64,000 nt of DNA from Streptomyces tauricus (GCF_014650955.1 NZ_BMVY01000009.1:124001-188000); one strand, 5' to 3'; positions 53,673 to 61,344 are shown, numbered from the stretch's first letter. Translations and numbers: made by a program. Notes: generated by a model not told the origin, from the letters alone.

Positions 53673-53762
53673 GTAAGTACTGCCGTTGTAAGTACTGCCG
53701 TTGTAAGTACTGCCGTTGTGAGTACTGCTGCTGTGAGTACCGCTGCTGTAAGTACTGCTGGT
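53673..53762. repeat. 15-bp tandem repeat, six copies
   Basis: Units GT(A/G)AGTAC(T/C)GC(C/T)G(T/C)T(T) at 53673, 53688, 53703, 53718, 53733 and 53748; the first three are identical. Most contain the AGTACT palindrome. It lies in the shared spacer of two divergent genes, with a 22-bp bridge to the GCTGGT run. Confidence 0.9.
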
Positions 53763-53831
53763 GATGGTGCTGCGGACTGATGACGGTATCCGTAGATCAT
53801 CATGGATCCTCCACCCCTGCGGCCCCTCCCG

Positions 53832-53837
53832 TACGCT
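53832..53837 (+). promoter_or_regulatory. -10 hexamer of a leaderless start
   Basis: TACGCT lies 6 bases before the GTG at 53844. There is no ribosome site. Confidence 0.5.
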
Positions 53838-53843
53838 GGCGCG

Positions 53844-56105
53844 GTGAGCTGGCGACGAGCGCTTAAGGACACCGCGCGCTCGGGGCTCGCCGTGGAGAAG
53901 ACACGGCTCGAACCTCTCGTCGCGGTGCGCGGAGCGGTGGGGCTCGCGATCGTGATCGCGGTGAGCCTGTGGGCCTTCGGTCCGGCCGCCGCCGCGAGTT
54001 CGGCGTTCGGCGCGTTCCAGGCGGCGATCGCCACGTTCCAGCGCAGCTGGCGCCCCCGCCCCGAACTGGCCCTCGCCTCCGGTACGAGCCTCGCCGTCTC
54101 CACCTTCCTCGGCTACCTGACGATCTCCCAGGAACCGCTCTTCCTCGCGCTGCTGGTGGTGTGGACGTTCGCCGCGGGGATGAGCTGGGCCGCGGGCCCG
54201 ACCATCGGCCTGATCGCGTCCTCGAACGTGGCGATCATGCTGGTGACGGTCACCCTGCCGACCTCCGTCGCCCAGGCCGCGGGCCACGCCGCCATGATGA
54301 TCGTGGGCGGTGTCGTCCAGGCCGCGCTGATCGTGCTCTTCCCCGTACGCCGCTGGGGCGCCCACCGTGACGCGCTCGCCGACGCCCTGGCCGCCGAGGC
54401 GGACTACGCGCGCAGGCTGCGCCACGATCCCGTCGCGTCCTTCGACCCGCTGCCCCTGATGGAGGCCCGCAACGCGGCCGCCGTCACACCCCGCCAGGCC
54501 CGTCGCCGCCCCGCCGAACTGCACGGCGCCCGCGGTGTCGCCGAGCGCATCCGCCCGGTCCTCGCCTCCCTCGCGGACCCGGCGACGGGCGTGCCCGCGG
54601 AGGGGCGCGCCCGCGACCGCGTACGTGAACTGCTCGCCGCCGCCGGCACCATCCTCGACGTGGCGGCCCACTCGATCCGCCGGGGCGAGCCCGTGACCGT
54701 CCCGGGCGCGGCCCTGGCCACCTTCCGCACCCCGGACACCGGGAGCATCCTCACCGGCCGCCCCTACCGCGCGGCGTCCCGCCTCAACACCCTCCTCCAG
54801 GACGTACTGGAGACGGCGGGCGGCAGTGCTCCCAAGAGCACTCCTGAGCCCGCGCCGAAGGGCACCCGGGCGGGGACGCCGAAGGGCACCCCGCCGCACC
54901 CCCCGTCCCTCCAAGGTCCGCACAGCGCCCGCAGCCGTCCCACCCTCCTCGCGCTGATCCCCACCGCGCTCCAGGCCATGCGCAAGGAACTCCGCAGGGG
55001 TTCCCCGATCACCCGCCACGCCACACGGGTGTCGGCGGTCGCCGCCGTCGGCTACATCCTCGGCACCGCGCTGCCCCTCGGCCACGGTTACTGGGCCCCG
55101 TTGACCTCGGTCATGGTCATGCGCCCGGACTTCTCACAGACGTACAGCCGGGCGGTGGCCCGGCTCGGCGGAACCGTCGTCGGGGTGGCCGTGGCCACGG
55201 CCGTGGTGCGGCTCGCGGACCCGGGTACGTACCTCTCCGGCCTACTCGCCGTGGTGAGCGCCGCGCTCATGTACCTACTGATGCGGACGGGCCAGTTCGC
55301 GGCCCAGGGCTGCATCGCCGCGTACGTCGTCTTCCTGCTCGGCATGGGCGGCGAACAGTGGACGCAGACCGTGCCCGAACGCGTCCTGCTCACGCTGCTC
55401 GGCGGGGTGCTGGCGATGATCGCGTACGCCGTCTACCCGGCGTGGGAGACGCCGCGGCTGCGTACCCGACTCGCGGACTGGCTGGCCACGCAGGGCCGTT
55501 ACGCGGCCGTGGTCTTCGACGCCTACGCCGACCCGGCGCTGCGCAACGCCCCGGACGTCCGTGAGGCACTGCTCGCCGCGCGCACCGCCCGCGCGGCCTG
55601 GCACACCGCCGTGGCCCGCGCCACCGCCGAGCCCGTCCGCCACCGCGGGCTCTCCCGGACCGCCGCCGACGACGCGGAGGACGCGCTCGCGCAGCTGGGC
55701 CGTGTCGCCATGCTCCTGGAGGCCCATCTTCCGGAACGCGGCGCGACACCGGTTCCGGCGGCCGCCGGCCTCGCCGAGGCTCTGCGCGAGTCCACCCAGC
55801 AGGGGGCGAAGGGCATTCGCGAGCGCCGGGTGCCGGGGTGGGACGCGGTACGGGCCGCCCTGACGGCCTGGGAGCCGGAGGCGACTCCGCCGGCTGACTC
55901 GGCCATCCCGGAAGCTCCCGTCGCCTCTGCCGTCCCCGACAACGACACGTTCGTGGGTGACGCGGCGCGCCTCGTCCTCGATGCGCTGATCGAACTTTCC
56001 GAGGCCCTCGACACCGCCGTACCGCCCATGACGCTCGACGGGACGTCGGCGGTCACGGAGCCGTCCACGAAGACGGCCGGTGTCAGGAACCCAGGCTCTC
56101 CGTAG
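53844..56105 (+). CDS. FUSC-family (aromatic acid exporter/YccS-like) membrane protein
   Basis: 753 residues from GTG 53844. Two blocks of hydrophobic helices (about 25-170 and 395-540) are each followed by a cytoplasmic helical part, the FUSC arrangement. The first contains FQAAIATFQRSWRPRPELALASG, the second GHGYWAPLTSVMVMRPDFSQTYSRAVARLGGT. A Pro/Lys-rich linker (APKSTPEPAPKGTRAGTPKG) lies between. It is probably an exporter of aromatic or amphipathic compounds. The last 23 bp overlap the 3' end of the convergent lipoprotein gene. Confidence 0.88.
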   Translation: MSWRRALKDTARSGLAVEKTRLEPLVAVRGAVGLAIVIAVSLWAFGPAAAASSAFGAFQAAIATFQRSWRPRPELALASGTSLAVSTFLGYLTISQEPLFLALLVVWTFAAGMSWAAGPTIGLIASSNVAIMLVTVTLPTSVAQAAGHAAMMIVGGVVQAALIVLFPVRRWGAHRDALADALAAEADYARRLRHDPVASFDPLPLMEARNAAAVTPRQARRRPAELHGARGVAERIRPVLASLADPATGVPAEGRARDRVRELLAAAGTILDVAAHSIRRGEPVTVPGAALATFRTPDTGSILTGRPYRAASRLNTLLQDVLETAGGSAPKSTPEPAPKGTRAGTPKGTPPHPPSLQGPHSARSRPTLLALIPTALQAMRKELRRGSPITRHATRVSAVAAVGYILGTALPLGHGYWAPLTSVMVMRPDFSQTYSRAVARLGGTVVGVAVATAVVRLADPGTYLSGLLAVVSAALMYLLMRTGQFAAQGCIAAYVVFLLGMGGEQWTQTVPERVLLTLLGGVLAMIAYAVYPAWETPRLRTRLADWLATQGRYAAVVFDAYADPALRNAPDVREALLAARTARAAWHTAVARATAEPVRHRGLSRTAADDAEDALAQLGRVAMLLEAHLPERGATPVPAAAGLAEALRESTQQGAKGIRERRVPGWDAVRAALTAWEPEATPPADSAIPEAPVASAVPDNDTFVGDAARLVLDALIELSEALDTAVPPMTLDGTSAVTEPSTKTAGVRNPGSP

Positions 56106-56610
56106 GCAGGCCGGGCGGCAGGCCCTCGCCCTCCGACCTGGTGTACGTCTCCGAGCCGAAGCCGTCCCAGGTGACCTTGAGGGTGGTGGAGTTGACGGAG
56201 TCCACCATGCCCTCGGCGCGGTCCTTGTTCCCGTCGGTGCACTTCAGCGTGATCATGCGCATGCCGGAGGTGTCGGCGGCGGTGCCGCTGCAGATGGATC
56301 CGCTCGTCGAGAACAGACCGGCCTCCTTGCCGGTGATCACCAGGGCCACGGCCTTGCCGTCCTTGGTGGTCAGCCAGTTGCCGTCCAGGCTGTTGGCTTC
56401 GGCGGTCCCGGTGTCCGCGGACGGGGTCGGTTCGGCGCTCGTCGTGGACGAGGGGGTCTTGTCGCCGTCGCCGTCACCGCCGTCGCTGCTGCAGCCCGTC
56501 GTGAGGGCGAGCGCGGCTGCGAGCCCTGCGGCTTTGGCCGCGATGCGCGTGTGCGTGTGCGTGTGCGTGTGCGTGTGCTTGCGCGTGCGCGGGAAGGTCG
56601 CCGACGTCAC
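56083..56610 (-). CDS. Small lipoprotein with a His-Thr repeat in its signal peptide
   Basis: 175 residues from GTG 56610 (GGAGG upstream). The n-region reads RKHTHTHTHTHTR, encoded by five GCGTGT hexamers (56547-56576). The helix AAKAAGLAAALALTTG and the lipid Cys (TTGCSSD) follow. The mature domain begins after an Asp/Ser/Thr linker and has LDGNWLTTKDGKAVALVITG and CSGTAADTSGMRMITLKC, a small beta-barrel-like fold with one Cys pair. No family recognised. Confidence 0.75.
   Translation of the reverse strand: MTSATFPRTRKHTHTHTHTHTRIAAKAAGLAAALALTTGCSSDGGDGDGDKTPSSTTSAEPTPSADTGTAEANSLDGNWLTTKDGKAVALVITGKEAGLFSTSGSICSGTAADTSGMRMITLKCTDGNKDRAEGMVDSVNSTTLKVTWDGFGSETYTRSEGEGLPPGLPTESLGS
56547..56576. 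repeat. In-frame GCGTGT hexamer microsatellite
   Basis: Five perfect copies within the lipoprotein coding region. They encode the His-Thr run before the hydrophobic signal helix. Confidence 0.9.
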
Positions 56611-56707
56611 TGAAGCCTCCAGGGGTGTGGCGGGCGGGTCCAACCGCTGCAAGTTACCAGCAGTAGGCGCGCGGGTTCGCGGGCGCGGGCGGGCGGGGGT
56701 GGGCCGC

Positions 56708-57183
56708 GCAGTTCCCCGCGCCCCTGAGGGGCGTGCCTGGGTGGGACGGGTTCGTGGATGCGGGTCGGTGAGGGCCGCCGCGCAGTTCCCCGCGCCCCTA
56801 GGGGGCCTGCCCGGGTGGGGCGAGTTCGCGGGTGCGGGGCCGTGGGGGGCACCCGCGCAGTTCCCCGCGCCCCTGAAGGGGCACACCCGGGTGGGGTGGG
56901 TTCGTGGGTGCGGGGCGCTGGGGTGGGCGGCGCAGTTCCCCGCGCCCCTAAAGGCGCCGGGGCGGGGCTGACCGCCCGCTTTTAAGGGGCGCGGGTAACG
57001 GCGCGGGTGACCCCCGTCGGCCCGCAGTCGGCACTCGGCCTCAGTCGTCTCGCCCCGCCCCGAGGGGCCCGAGGAACTGCGCGACCGGCCCGCACCGCCC
57101 GTTTTTAGGGGCGCGGGGAACTGCGCGATCAGCCCCAACCGGCCCGCAGTCGGAACTCGGTCTCAGTCGTCTCGCCCCGCCCC
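56708..57183. repeat. Dispersed Streptomyces intergenic repeat, direct and inverted copies
   Basis: A 20-bp core GCGCAGTTCCCCGCGCCCCT occurs at 56708, 56780, 56855 and 56930 at about 75-bp spacing, with GGGTGG and GGTTCGTGG stretches between. A reverse-complement copy lies at 57107-57126 and a degenerate one at 57062-57083. A second repeat, CGGCCCGCAGTCGG...CTCGCCCCGCCCC, occurs at 57018 and 57139. This core is very common between Streptomyces genes. The 600-bp stretch from 56611 to 57235 carries no gene. Confidence 0.85.
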
Positions 57184-57235
57184 AGGGGGCGCCCTCGCCG
57201 GCCCGCAGCCCTCGCCCCCCGCCCAGGGGCAACCC

Positions 57236-57541
57236 CTACCAAGAAGATTTCCGCACCCCCGGCAGGAAGCCCCCGTGCGCCAACCCCCGCAGATTCACCC
57301 GCGAGACCCCGAACGTCCGCACATACCCCCGCGGACGCCCGTCCACACTGTCCCGGTTCCGCACACGCCCACCCGCGGCGTCCCGCGGCTGACGCCGCAA
57401 CTCCCGCCCCGCGGCCAGCCGTTCCGCCTCCGTGGAAGACGGGCCGCGCACGATCTCCTTCAGCTCGGCCCGCCGCAGGGCGTACCGCGCCACGATCACC
57501 TTCCGCGCCTCGTTCTTCGCGATCTTGCTCTTCTTGGCCAT
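57236..57541 (-). CDS. rpsN: 30S ribosomal protein S14, zinc-free paralog
   Basis: 101 residues, MAKKSKIAKNEARKVIVARY onward, ending PGVRKSSW. The long form lacks the CxxC...CxxC zinc ribbon of the short S14. The ATG overlaps the stop of the L28 gene by 4 bp. The pair rpmB-rpsN is divergent from rpmG and shares the Zur-like operator, so it is expected to be expressed when zinc is scarce. Confidence 0.95.
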   Translation of the reverse strand: MAKKSKIAKNEARKVIVARYALRRAELKEIVRGPSSTEAERLAAGRELRRQPRDAAGGRVRNRDSVDGRPRGYVRTFGVSRVNLRGLAHGGFLPGVRKSSW

Positions 57542-57777
57542 CAGACCCTCACCCCGCGGGCCCGGATCCGGGCCACCGCGGCCTCGACGCCGATGACGTC
57601 GACCGTCTTGATGCCCTTGGTGCTCAGCTTCAGCCGTACGTACCGCCCCTCGCCCGGCAGCCAGTACCGCTTGCTCTGGATGTTGGGGTCGAAGCGGCGC
57701 GACGTGCGCCGGTGCGAGTGGGAGATGGAGTTTCCGAAGCCCGGCCGGGTCCCGGTCAGCATGCAGTGCGCGGACAT
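57541..57777 (-). CDS. rpmB: 50S ribosomal protein L28, zinc-free paralog
   Basis: 78 residues. CMLTGTRPGFGNSISHSHRRTSRRFDPNIQ is the L28 core. It has one Cys but not the CxxC pair of zinc-binding L28. It overlaps rpsN by ATGA. The promoter lies in the same 75-bp gap as the Zur-like site. Confidence 0.95.
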   Translation of the reverse strand: MSAHCMLTGTRPGFGNSISHSHRRTSRRFDPNIQSKRYWLPGEGRYVRLKLSTKGIKTVDVIGVEAAVARIRARGVRV

Positions 57778-57818
57778 GGTGAGTGACGTACCTCTCTGTC
57801 TTCTTCGCCTCCCACTTA

Positions 57819-57846
57819 TTGATAATGGGAGTCGTTTTCATATACT
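57819..57846. promoter_or_regulatory. Zur-like operator and rpmG promoter
   Basis: TGATAATGGGAGTCGTTTTCA (57820-57840 when counted from T) is a 21-bp interrupted dyad of the TGAnAA...TTnTCA type seen at Zur sites. TTGATA (57819-57824), 16 bp, and TATACT (57841-57846) form a promoter that ends 6 bases before the rpmG ATG, so rpmG is probably leaderless. The operator covers the spacer. Confidence 0.75.
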
Positions 57847-57852
57847 AGCCAC

Positions 57853-58017
57853 ATGGCACGCAACGAACTCCGCCCGGTCGTCAAACTCCGGTCCACGGCC
57901 GGGACCGGCTACACCTACGTCACCCGCAAGAACCGCCGCAACGACCCCGACCGGATGACCCTGCGCAAGTACGACCCGGTCGCAGGCCGCCACGTCGACT
58001 TCCGAGAGGAGCGCTGA
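57853..58017 (+). CDS. rpmG: 50S ribosomal protein L33, zinc-free paralog
   Basis: 54 residues from ATG 57853 (MARNELRPVVKLRSTAGTGY, ending RHVDFREER). It lacks the CxxC motifs of zinc-binding L33. It has no ribosome site and lies 6 bases from TATACT. It is the first gene of the rightward zinc-sparing operon, with rpmE starting 6 bp after its stop. Confidence 0.95.
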   Translation: MARNELRPVVKLRSTAGTGYTYVTRKNRRNDPDRMTLRKYDPVAGRHVDFREER

Positions 58018-58022
58018 GCGTC

Positions 58023-58349
58023 ATGCGCGAGGGAATCCATCCGGCGTACGGGCCCGTCGTCTTCCGGGACCGGGCCGCGAACCACGCCTTCCTGACCCGC
58101 TCGACCATGACGAGCGAGAAGACGATCGACTGGGAGGACGGCAACACGTACCCGGTCGTCGACGTCGAGATCTCGAACGTGAGTCACCCCTTCTATACGG
58201 GGACGGCCCGCGTACTGGACACGGCCGGCCGCGTCGAGCGCTTCGAACGCCGCTTCGGCAGGCCTGACGAGAACCGCTTCGGCAGGCCTGACGAAAGCCG
58301 GGCCGACCGGCGTGACGAGAGCCGGGCCGACCGGCGCGGGGAGCGCTGA
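58023..58349 (+). CDS. rpmE: 50S ribosomal protein L31 type B, with repeated C-terminal tail
   Basis: 108 residues. Residues 1-75 are a standard type B (zinc-free) L31: MREGIHPAYGPVVFRDRA, KTIDWEDGNTYPVVDVEISNVSHPFYTG, ending VERFERRFG. After that comes an added tail of four 8-residue units (RFGRPDEN, RFGRPDES, RADRRDES, RADRRGER) from four 24-bp DNA repeats (58251-58346). Typical type B L31 proteins stop near residue 85. The stop overlaps the CobW gene by one base. Confidence 0.95.
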   Translation: MREGIHPAYGPVVFRDRAANHAFLTRSTMTSEKTIDWEDGNTYPVVDVEISNVSHPFYTGTARVLDTAGRVERFERRFGRPDENRFGRPDESRADRRDESRADRRGER

Positions 58350-59506
58350 TGCTGTCCGTCGCCGTCGTCGGCGGGCTGCACGCCGACGCGCGCAGGCAGG
58401 CGGTGGAACGGCTGCTCACGGACGTGCCGGGCGCCGTCGCGCTGCACCACGACCTCGCGACGGCCGCGACGGGCACCGTGGTCCGTACCGTCCGCGACCG
58501 CACCGGCATCGTCTCGGCCGGTGAGGCACCACTGGTCAACGACTGCGCGTGCTGCGCCCTGCGCGAGGACCTGGTCCCCGAGCTGGAGCGGCTCGCGGCG
58601 GACGGCGTGACCCGTCTCGCGATCGTCGAACTCTGGGACTCCGTCGAGCCCAAGGCGATGGCCGAGGTCGTCGCGAGCGCGGGGCTGCGCCTGACGGGTG
58701 TCATCACCGCGGTCGACCCCGCGCTGGTGCTCCCGTACCTCGGCAACGGCGACGACCTCGCCGACGCGGGTCTCGCCGCCGCCGCGACCGACCAGCGCAC
58801 CATCGCCGACACCTTCGCCCGCCAGTTGGAGTACGCCCCGGTCCTGGCCCTCGCCGACTCGCAGGAGGCCGACGACGAGGACCGTGCCCTGCTGGCCCAG
58901 CTCCACCCGACCGCCCGCCGGATCCCGATCGGCCACCCTTCCGCGCTCGGTGCGGAGGCCCACACCCCGTCCCCCCTCGCCACCGCCGCCCTCGCCGGCT
59001 TCGACGTGGAGTCGGCTGCCGCGGCCCAGCATCCGGCCTGCGCGCTGCTGCCGGCCGAGGCGGACGAGTGCGGGGTCTCCACGCTCGTATGGCACCGGAG
59101 CCGGCCGTTCCACCCGGAGCGGCTCTACGCGGCGCTGGAGGAACTGGCCTGCGCCGCCGCGCGCAGCCGGGGCCGGTTCTGGCTCGCGGACCGCCCCGAC
59201 ACCCTGCTGCACTGGGACGCGGCCGGCGGCGCGCTGTGCGTGGAGAGCGCCGGGCCCTGGATGGCGTCCCTGCCCGACGCGGCCTGGGACATGGTGCCGC
59301 CGGTGCGCCGGGCCGCCGCCGCGCTCGACTGGCACCCCGAGCACGGCGACTGCTGCCAGCACCTCGTCTTCACCTCGCCGGGCCTGGACCGTGACGGGCT
59401 CGAACTGCTGCTGGAGTCCTGCCTGTTGACCGACGGGGAGTACGCCGCCGGCCGCACCGCCTGGAAACGGCTCCCGCCCGCCTTCGACACCCTCCTGGAG
59501 GTCTGA
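58349..59506 (+). CDS. CobW/ZNG1-like protein lacking the P-loop
   Basis: 385 residues. The family motif DCACCALREDLVPEL (CxCC, metal-binding in COG0523 proteins) lies near 65 and VELWDSVEPKAMAEVV follows. A CobW C-terminal domain is present (RPFHPERLYAALEEL and CCQHLVFTSPGLD). The N-terminus is VAVVGGLHADARRQAVERL where the GxxGxGKT Walker A motif should be, so nucleotide binding looks lost. The gene sits in the Zur-type operon and is likely a zinc chaperone or its degenerate relative. Confidence 0.9.
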   Translation: MLSVAVVGGLHADARRQAVERLLTDVPGAVALHHDLATAATGTVVRTVRDRTGIVSAGEAPLVNDCACCALREDLVPELERLAADGVTRLAIVELWDSVEPKAMAEVVASAGLRLTGVITAVDPALVLPYLGNGDDLADAGLAAAATDQRTIADTFARQLEYAPVLALADSQEADDEDRALLAQLHPTARRIPIGHPSALGAEAHTPSPLATAALAGFDVESAAAAQHPACALLPAEADECGVSTLVWHRSRPFHPERLYAALEELACAAARSRGRFWLADRPDTLLHWDAAGGALCVESAGPWMASLPDAAWDMVPPVRRAAAALDWHPEHGDCCQHLVFTSPGLDRDGLELLLESCLLTDGEYAAGRTAWKRLPPAFDTLLEV

Positions 59507-59510
59507 CCCC

Positions 59511-59780
59511 ATGGCCCGTGACACCCGTGACACCCGTGACGCTCGTAGTGCTCGTAACCCCGGTCGCAGGCCGTCGTCGCCCCGGCCCAACCCCTTGGAT
59601 GCGGCGAAGATCACTTACATCGACTACAAGGACACGGACCTGCTGCGGAGGTTCCTCTCCGATCGCGGAAAGATTCGCAGTCGCAGGGTCACCCGCGTCA
59701 CCGCACGGCAGCAGCGGCGGCTGGCCCGCGCGATCAAGAACGCCCGCGAGATGGCTCTGCTGCCCTACGCGTCCCGCTAG
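59511..59780 (+). CDS. rpsR: 30S ribosomal protein S18, zinc-free paralog
   Basis: 89 residues. The S18 core is NPLDAAKITYIDYKDTDLLRRFLSDRGKIRSRRVTRVTARQQRRLARAIKNAREMALLPY. The N-terminus (RDTRDTRDARSARNPGRR) is a basic repeat without the Cys residues of the zinc-binding form. It starts 4 bp after the CobW stop with GGAGGT upstream, as the last gene of the zinc-sparing operon. Confidence 0.95.
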   Translation: MARDTRDTRDARSARNPGRRPSSPRPNPLDAAKITYIDYKDTDLLRRFLSDRGKIRSRRVTRVTARQQRRLARAIKNAREMALLPYASR

Positions 59781-59904
59781 TCCCGGCCGCCGCGGCGGCC
59801 ACGGCCGACCAGCGCGGGTGCCTTGAGAACCTCCGCTCCCCAGGTCCCCCATGGCCTCTGGGGGCCCGAGGGCCCCAGCCGCCCCCGCCTGTCCGACAGC
59901 CCCG

Positions 59905-59931
59905 CCCCGCCCGTTCATTCTTCGGGCGGGG
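59905..59931 (+). terminator. Hairpin after rpsR
   Basis: 9-bp arms CCCCGCCCG (59905-59913) and CGGGCGGGG (59923-59931) with a T-rich loop. A 16-bp palindrome also lies at 59786-59801, closer to the stop codon. Confidence 0.5.
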
Positions 59932-60047
59932 TGCGGTCGTATCGGAACAGGAACGGCCCGGTGTGCGTCTCTTCCATTGGCAGGGCGCGGAGTTGGAACG
60001 ATTCGGGCTTCGCGACCGTCAAACCTGTAACCAGGAGACCACCCCCC

Positions 60048-60075
60048 GTGCACGTGCATCTGCCCATGCATCTGC
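60048..60075 (+). promoter_or_regulatory. 28-bp element upstream of the DUF397 gene
   Basis: It holds a TGCACGTGCA palindrome, then two TGCATCTGC direct repeats (60055-60063 and 60067-60075) 12 bp apart. A 27/28 match in reverse orientation precedes the ATP-binding gene (61109-61136). A further TGCATCT lies at 60112-60118. Each copy is 63-81 bp from its gene start. Confidence 0.85.
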
Positions 60076-60156
60076 ATGTGAAGACAGCTATGATCCGGGG
60101 CAGTTGACCACTGCATCTATGGCAACAGACGCCAATGCACCACCGGGGAGCGACCT

Positions 60157-60399
60157 GTGGACCACGACGTGTACAACGGCATGGCTGCCACGGAGCTGCA
60201 CGAGGCGGCCTGGCAGAAGAGCCGGCACAGCAACTCGCAGGGTTCCTGCGTGGAGTTCGCCCGGCTGCCCGGCGGCGAGGTGGCCGTGCGCAACTCGCGC
60301 TTCCCCGACGGCCCGGCCCTCGTCTACACCCGCGCGGAGATCGAGGCCATGCTCCTGGGCATCAAGGACGGCGAGTTCGACCACCTGATAGCGGGCTGA
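60157..60399 (+). CDS. DUF397 protein (WhiJ-triad small protein)
   Basis: 80 residues from GTG 60157 (GGGGAG upstream). The family core is AAWQKSRHSNSQGSCVEFARLPGGEVAVRNSRFPDGPALVYTRAEIEAMLLGIKDGEFDHL. DUF397 proteins accompany XRE/DUF5753 regulators, as in the whiJ locus of S. coelicolor, where they modulate the regulator. The upstream 28-bp element is shared with the ATP-binding gene. Confidence 0.93.
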   Translation: MDHDVYNGMAATELHEAAWQKSRHSNSQGSCVEFARLPGGEVAVRNSRFPDGPALVYTRAEIEAMLLGIKDGEFDHLIAG

Positions 60400-60538
60400 C
60401 GCCGGCAGCGGCTGTCAGGGGTGCGCCGGGGTGTATACGGCCTCTGCCGCGCGCGCCCCCGGTTCCCCGCGGCTCCCTGGGGGCTCAGGAAGCCCGTAAC
60501 GCGCGTAGAACCGCGGCGCGAAAAAGCGCCGCGGTCCG

Positions 60539-61036
60539 TCACGCGGAAGGCCCCAGGCGGAACAGCGCCCACACGACCTTGCCGTTCAGCGTGTTGGCGA
60601 GCGGGTGCCATCCCCAGCCGTCGGCGAAGGACTCGACCAGGAACAGGCCCCGCCCCGACTCCGCCGCGAAGTCGTCGGAGTCGCCCGCGACCGGGCTGTC
60701 GTGGCTGGGGTCGCGCACCGCGCACACCAGTCTCTCGGTCCACCGCATCAGGTGCAGCCGCACGGGCGGGTCCTGGTCGGCGGAGCGGGGGGTGTCCGCG
60801 GGCAGCGCGTGCCGCAGCGCGTTGGTGACGAGTTCCGAGACCACCAGACAGACGTCGTCGAAGCGGTTGCCCACGTCCCACTGGTCGAGCGTGCGGCGGG
60901 TGAACTGCCGTGCGTCGCGCACCGCTTCGTAACGGGGCGGGAGGGCGCAGGAGGCGGCGTTGGAGACGGCCGCCGGGTCAAGTGGCGGAAGCCCCTGCCT
61001 TAACGGCTCCAGCATGGTCGATCCATTCGTCCCCAT
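60539..61036 (-). CDS. ATP-binding anti-sigma-like protein (HATPase_c_2)
   Basis: 165 residues from ATG 61036 (GGGAG nine bases upstream). N-box: DDVCLVVSELVTNALRHALP, with the Asn retained. G-box region: FAAESGRGLFLVESFADGWGW (G2 box), with AVRDPSH as the G1 equivalent. The family is RsbW-like. It is the middle member of the WhiJ-type triad and is transcribed away from the regulator gene. Confidence 0.9.
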   Translation of the reverse strand: MGTNGSTMLEPLRQGLPPLDPAAVSNAASCALPPRYEAVRDARQFTRRTLDQWDVGNRFDDVCLVVSELVTNALRHALPADTPRSADQDPPVRLHLMRWTERLVCAVRDPSHDSPVAGDSDDFAAESGRGLFLVESFADGWGWHPLANTLNGKVVWALFRLGPSA

Positions 61037-61108
61037 GCGAGGCACTCCCGGGGTTCGCGGTCGTTGCGATGCAGCGGTGGCGCGAGACCATCGTTCCGTC
61101 TGCGTTCA

Positions 61109-61136
61109 GCAGATGCAAGGGCAGATGCACGTGCAC
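61109..61136 (-). promoter_or_regulatory. 28-bp element upstream of the ATP-binding gene
   Basis: Reverse complement of the element at 60048-60075 with one mismatch (A/T). It has the same orientation relative to its gene and a proximal edge 72 bp before the ATG. Confidence 0.85.
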
Positions 61137-61344
61137 GCGCCCGAATTGGACCTTCCCATACCGCTTCTTGGTGCTTTTTTCCGCCACCTCTCCGCCACAT
61201 TTCTCGGTCTGGCTGGTCTTCTCCTTGTCGTTTCCTGTGTAACTCCCCTGAAAGCTTGCCGTTTCTGTAACCGAACGAGTACTGCTTGAAGTGTTTTAGT
61301 GGCAGACTGCGGCCCTTGAAGACGGGTTGGGGAGGCTGGCGAAC

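Noticed and set aside
59786..59801. 16-bp GGCCGCCG palindrome after rpsR as an operator
   Set aside because: Composition is pure GC and expected by chance here; more likely part of a termination hairpin.
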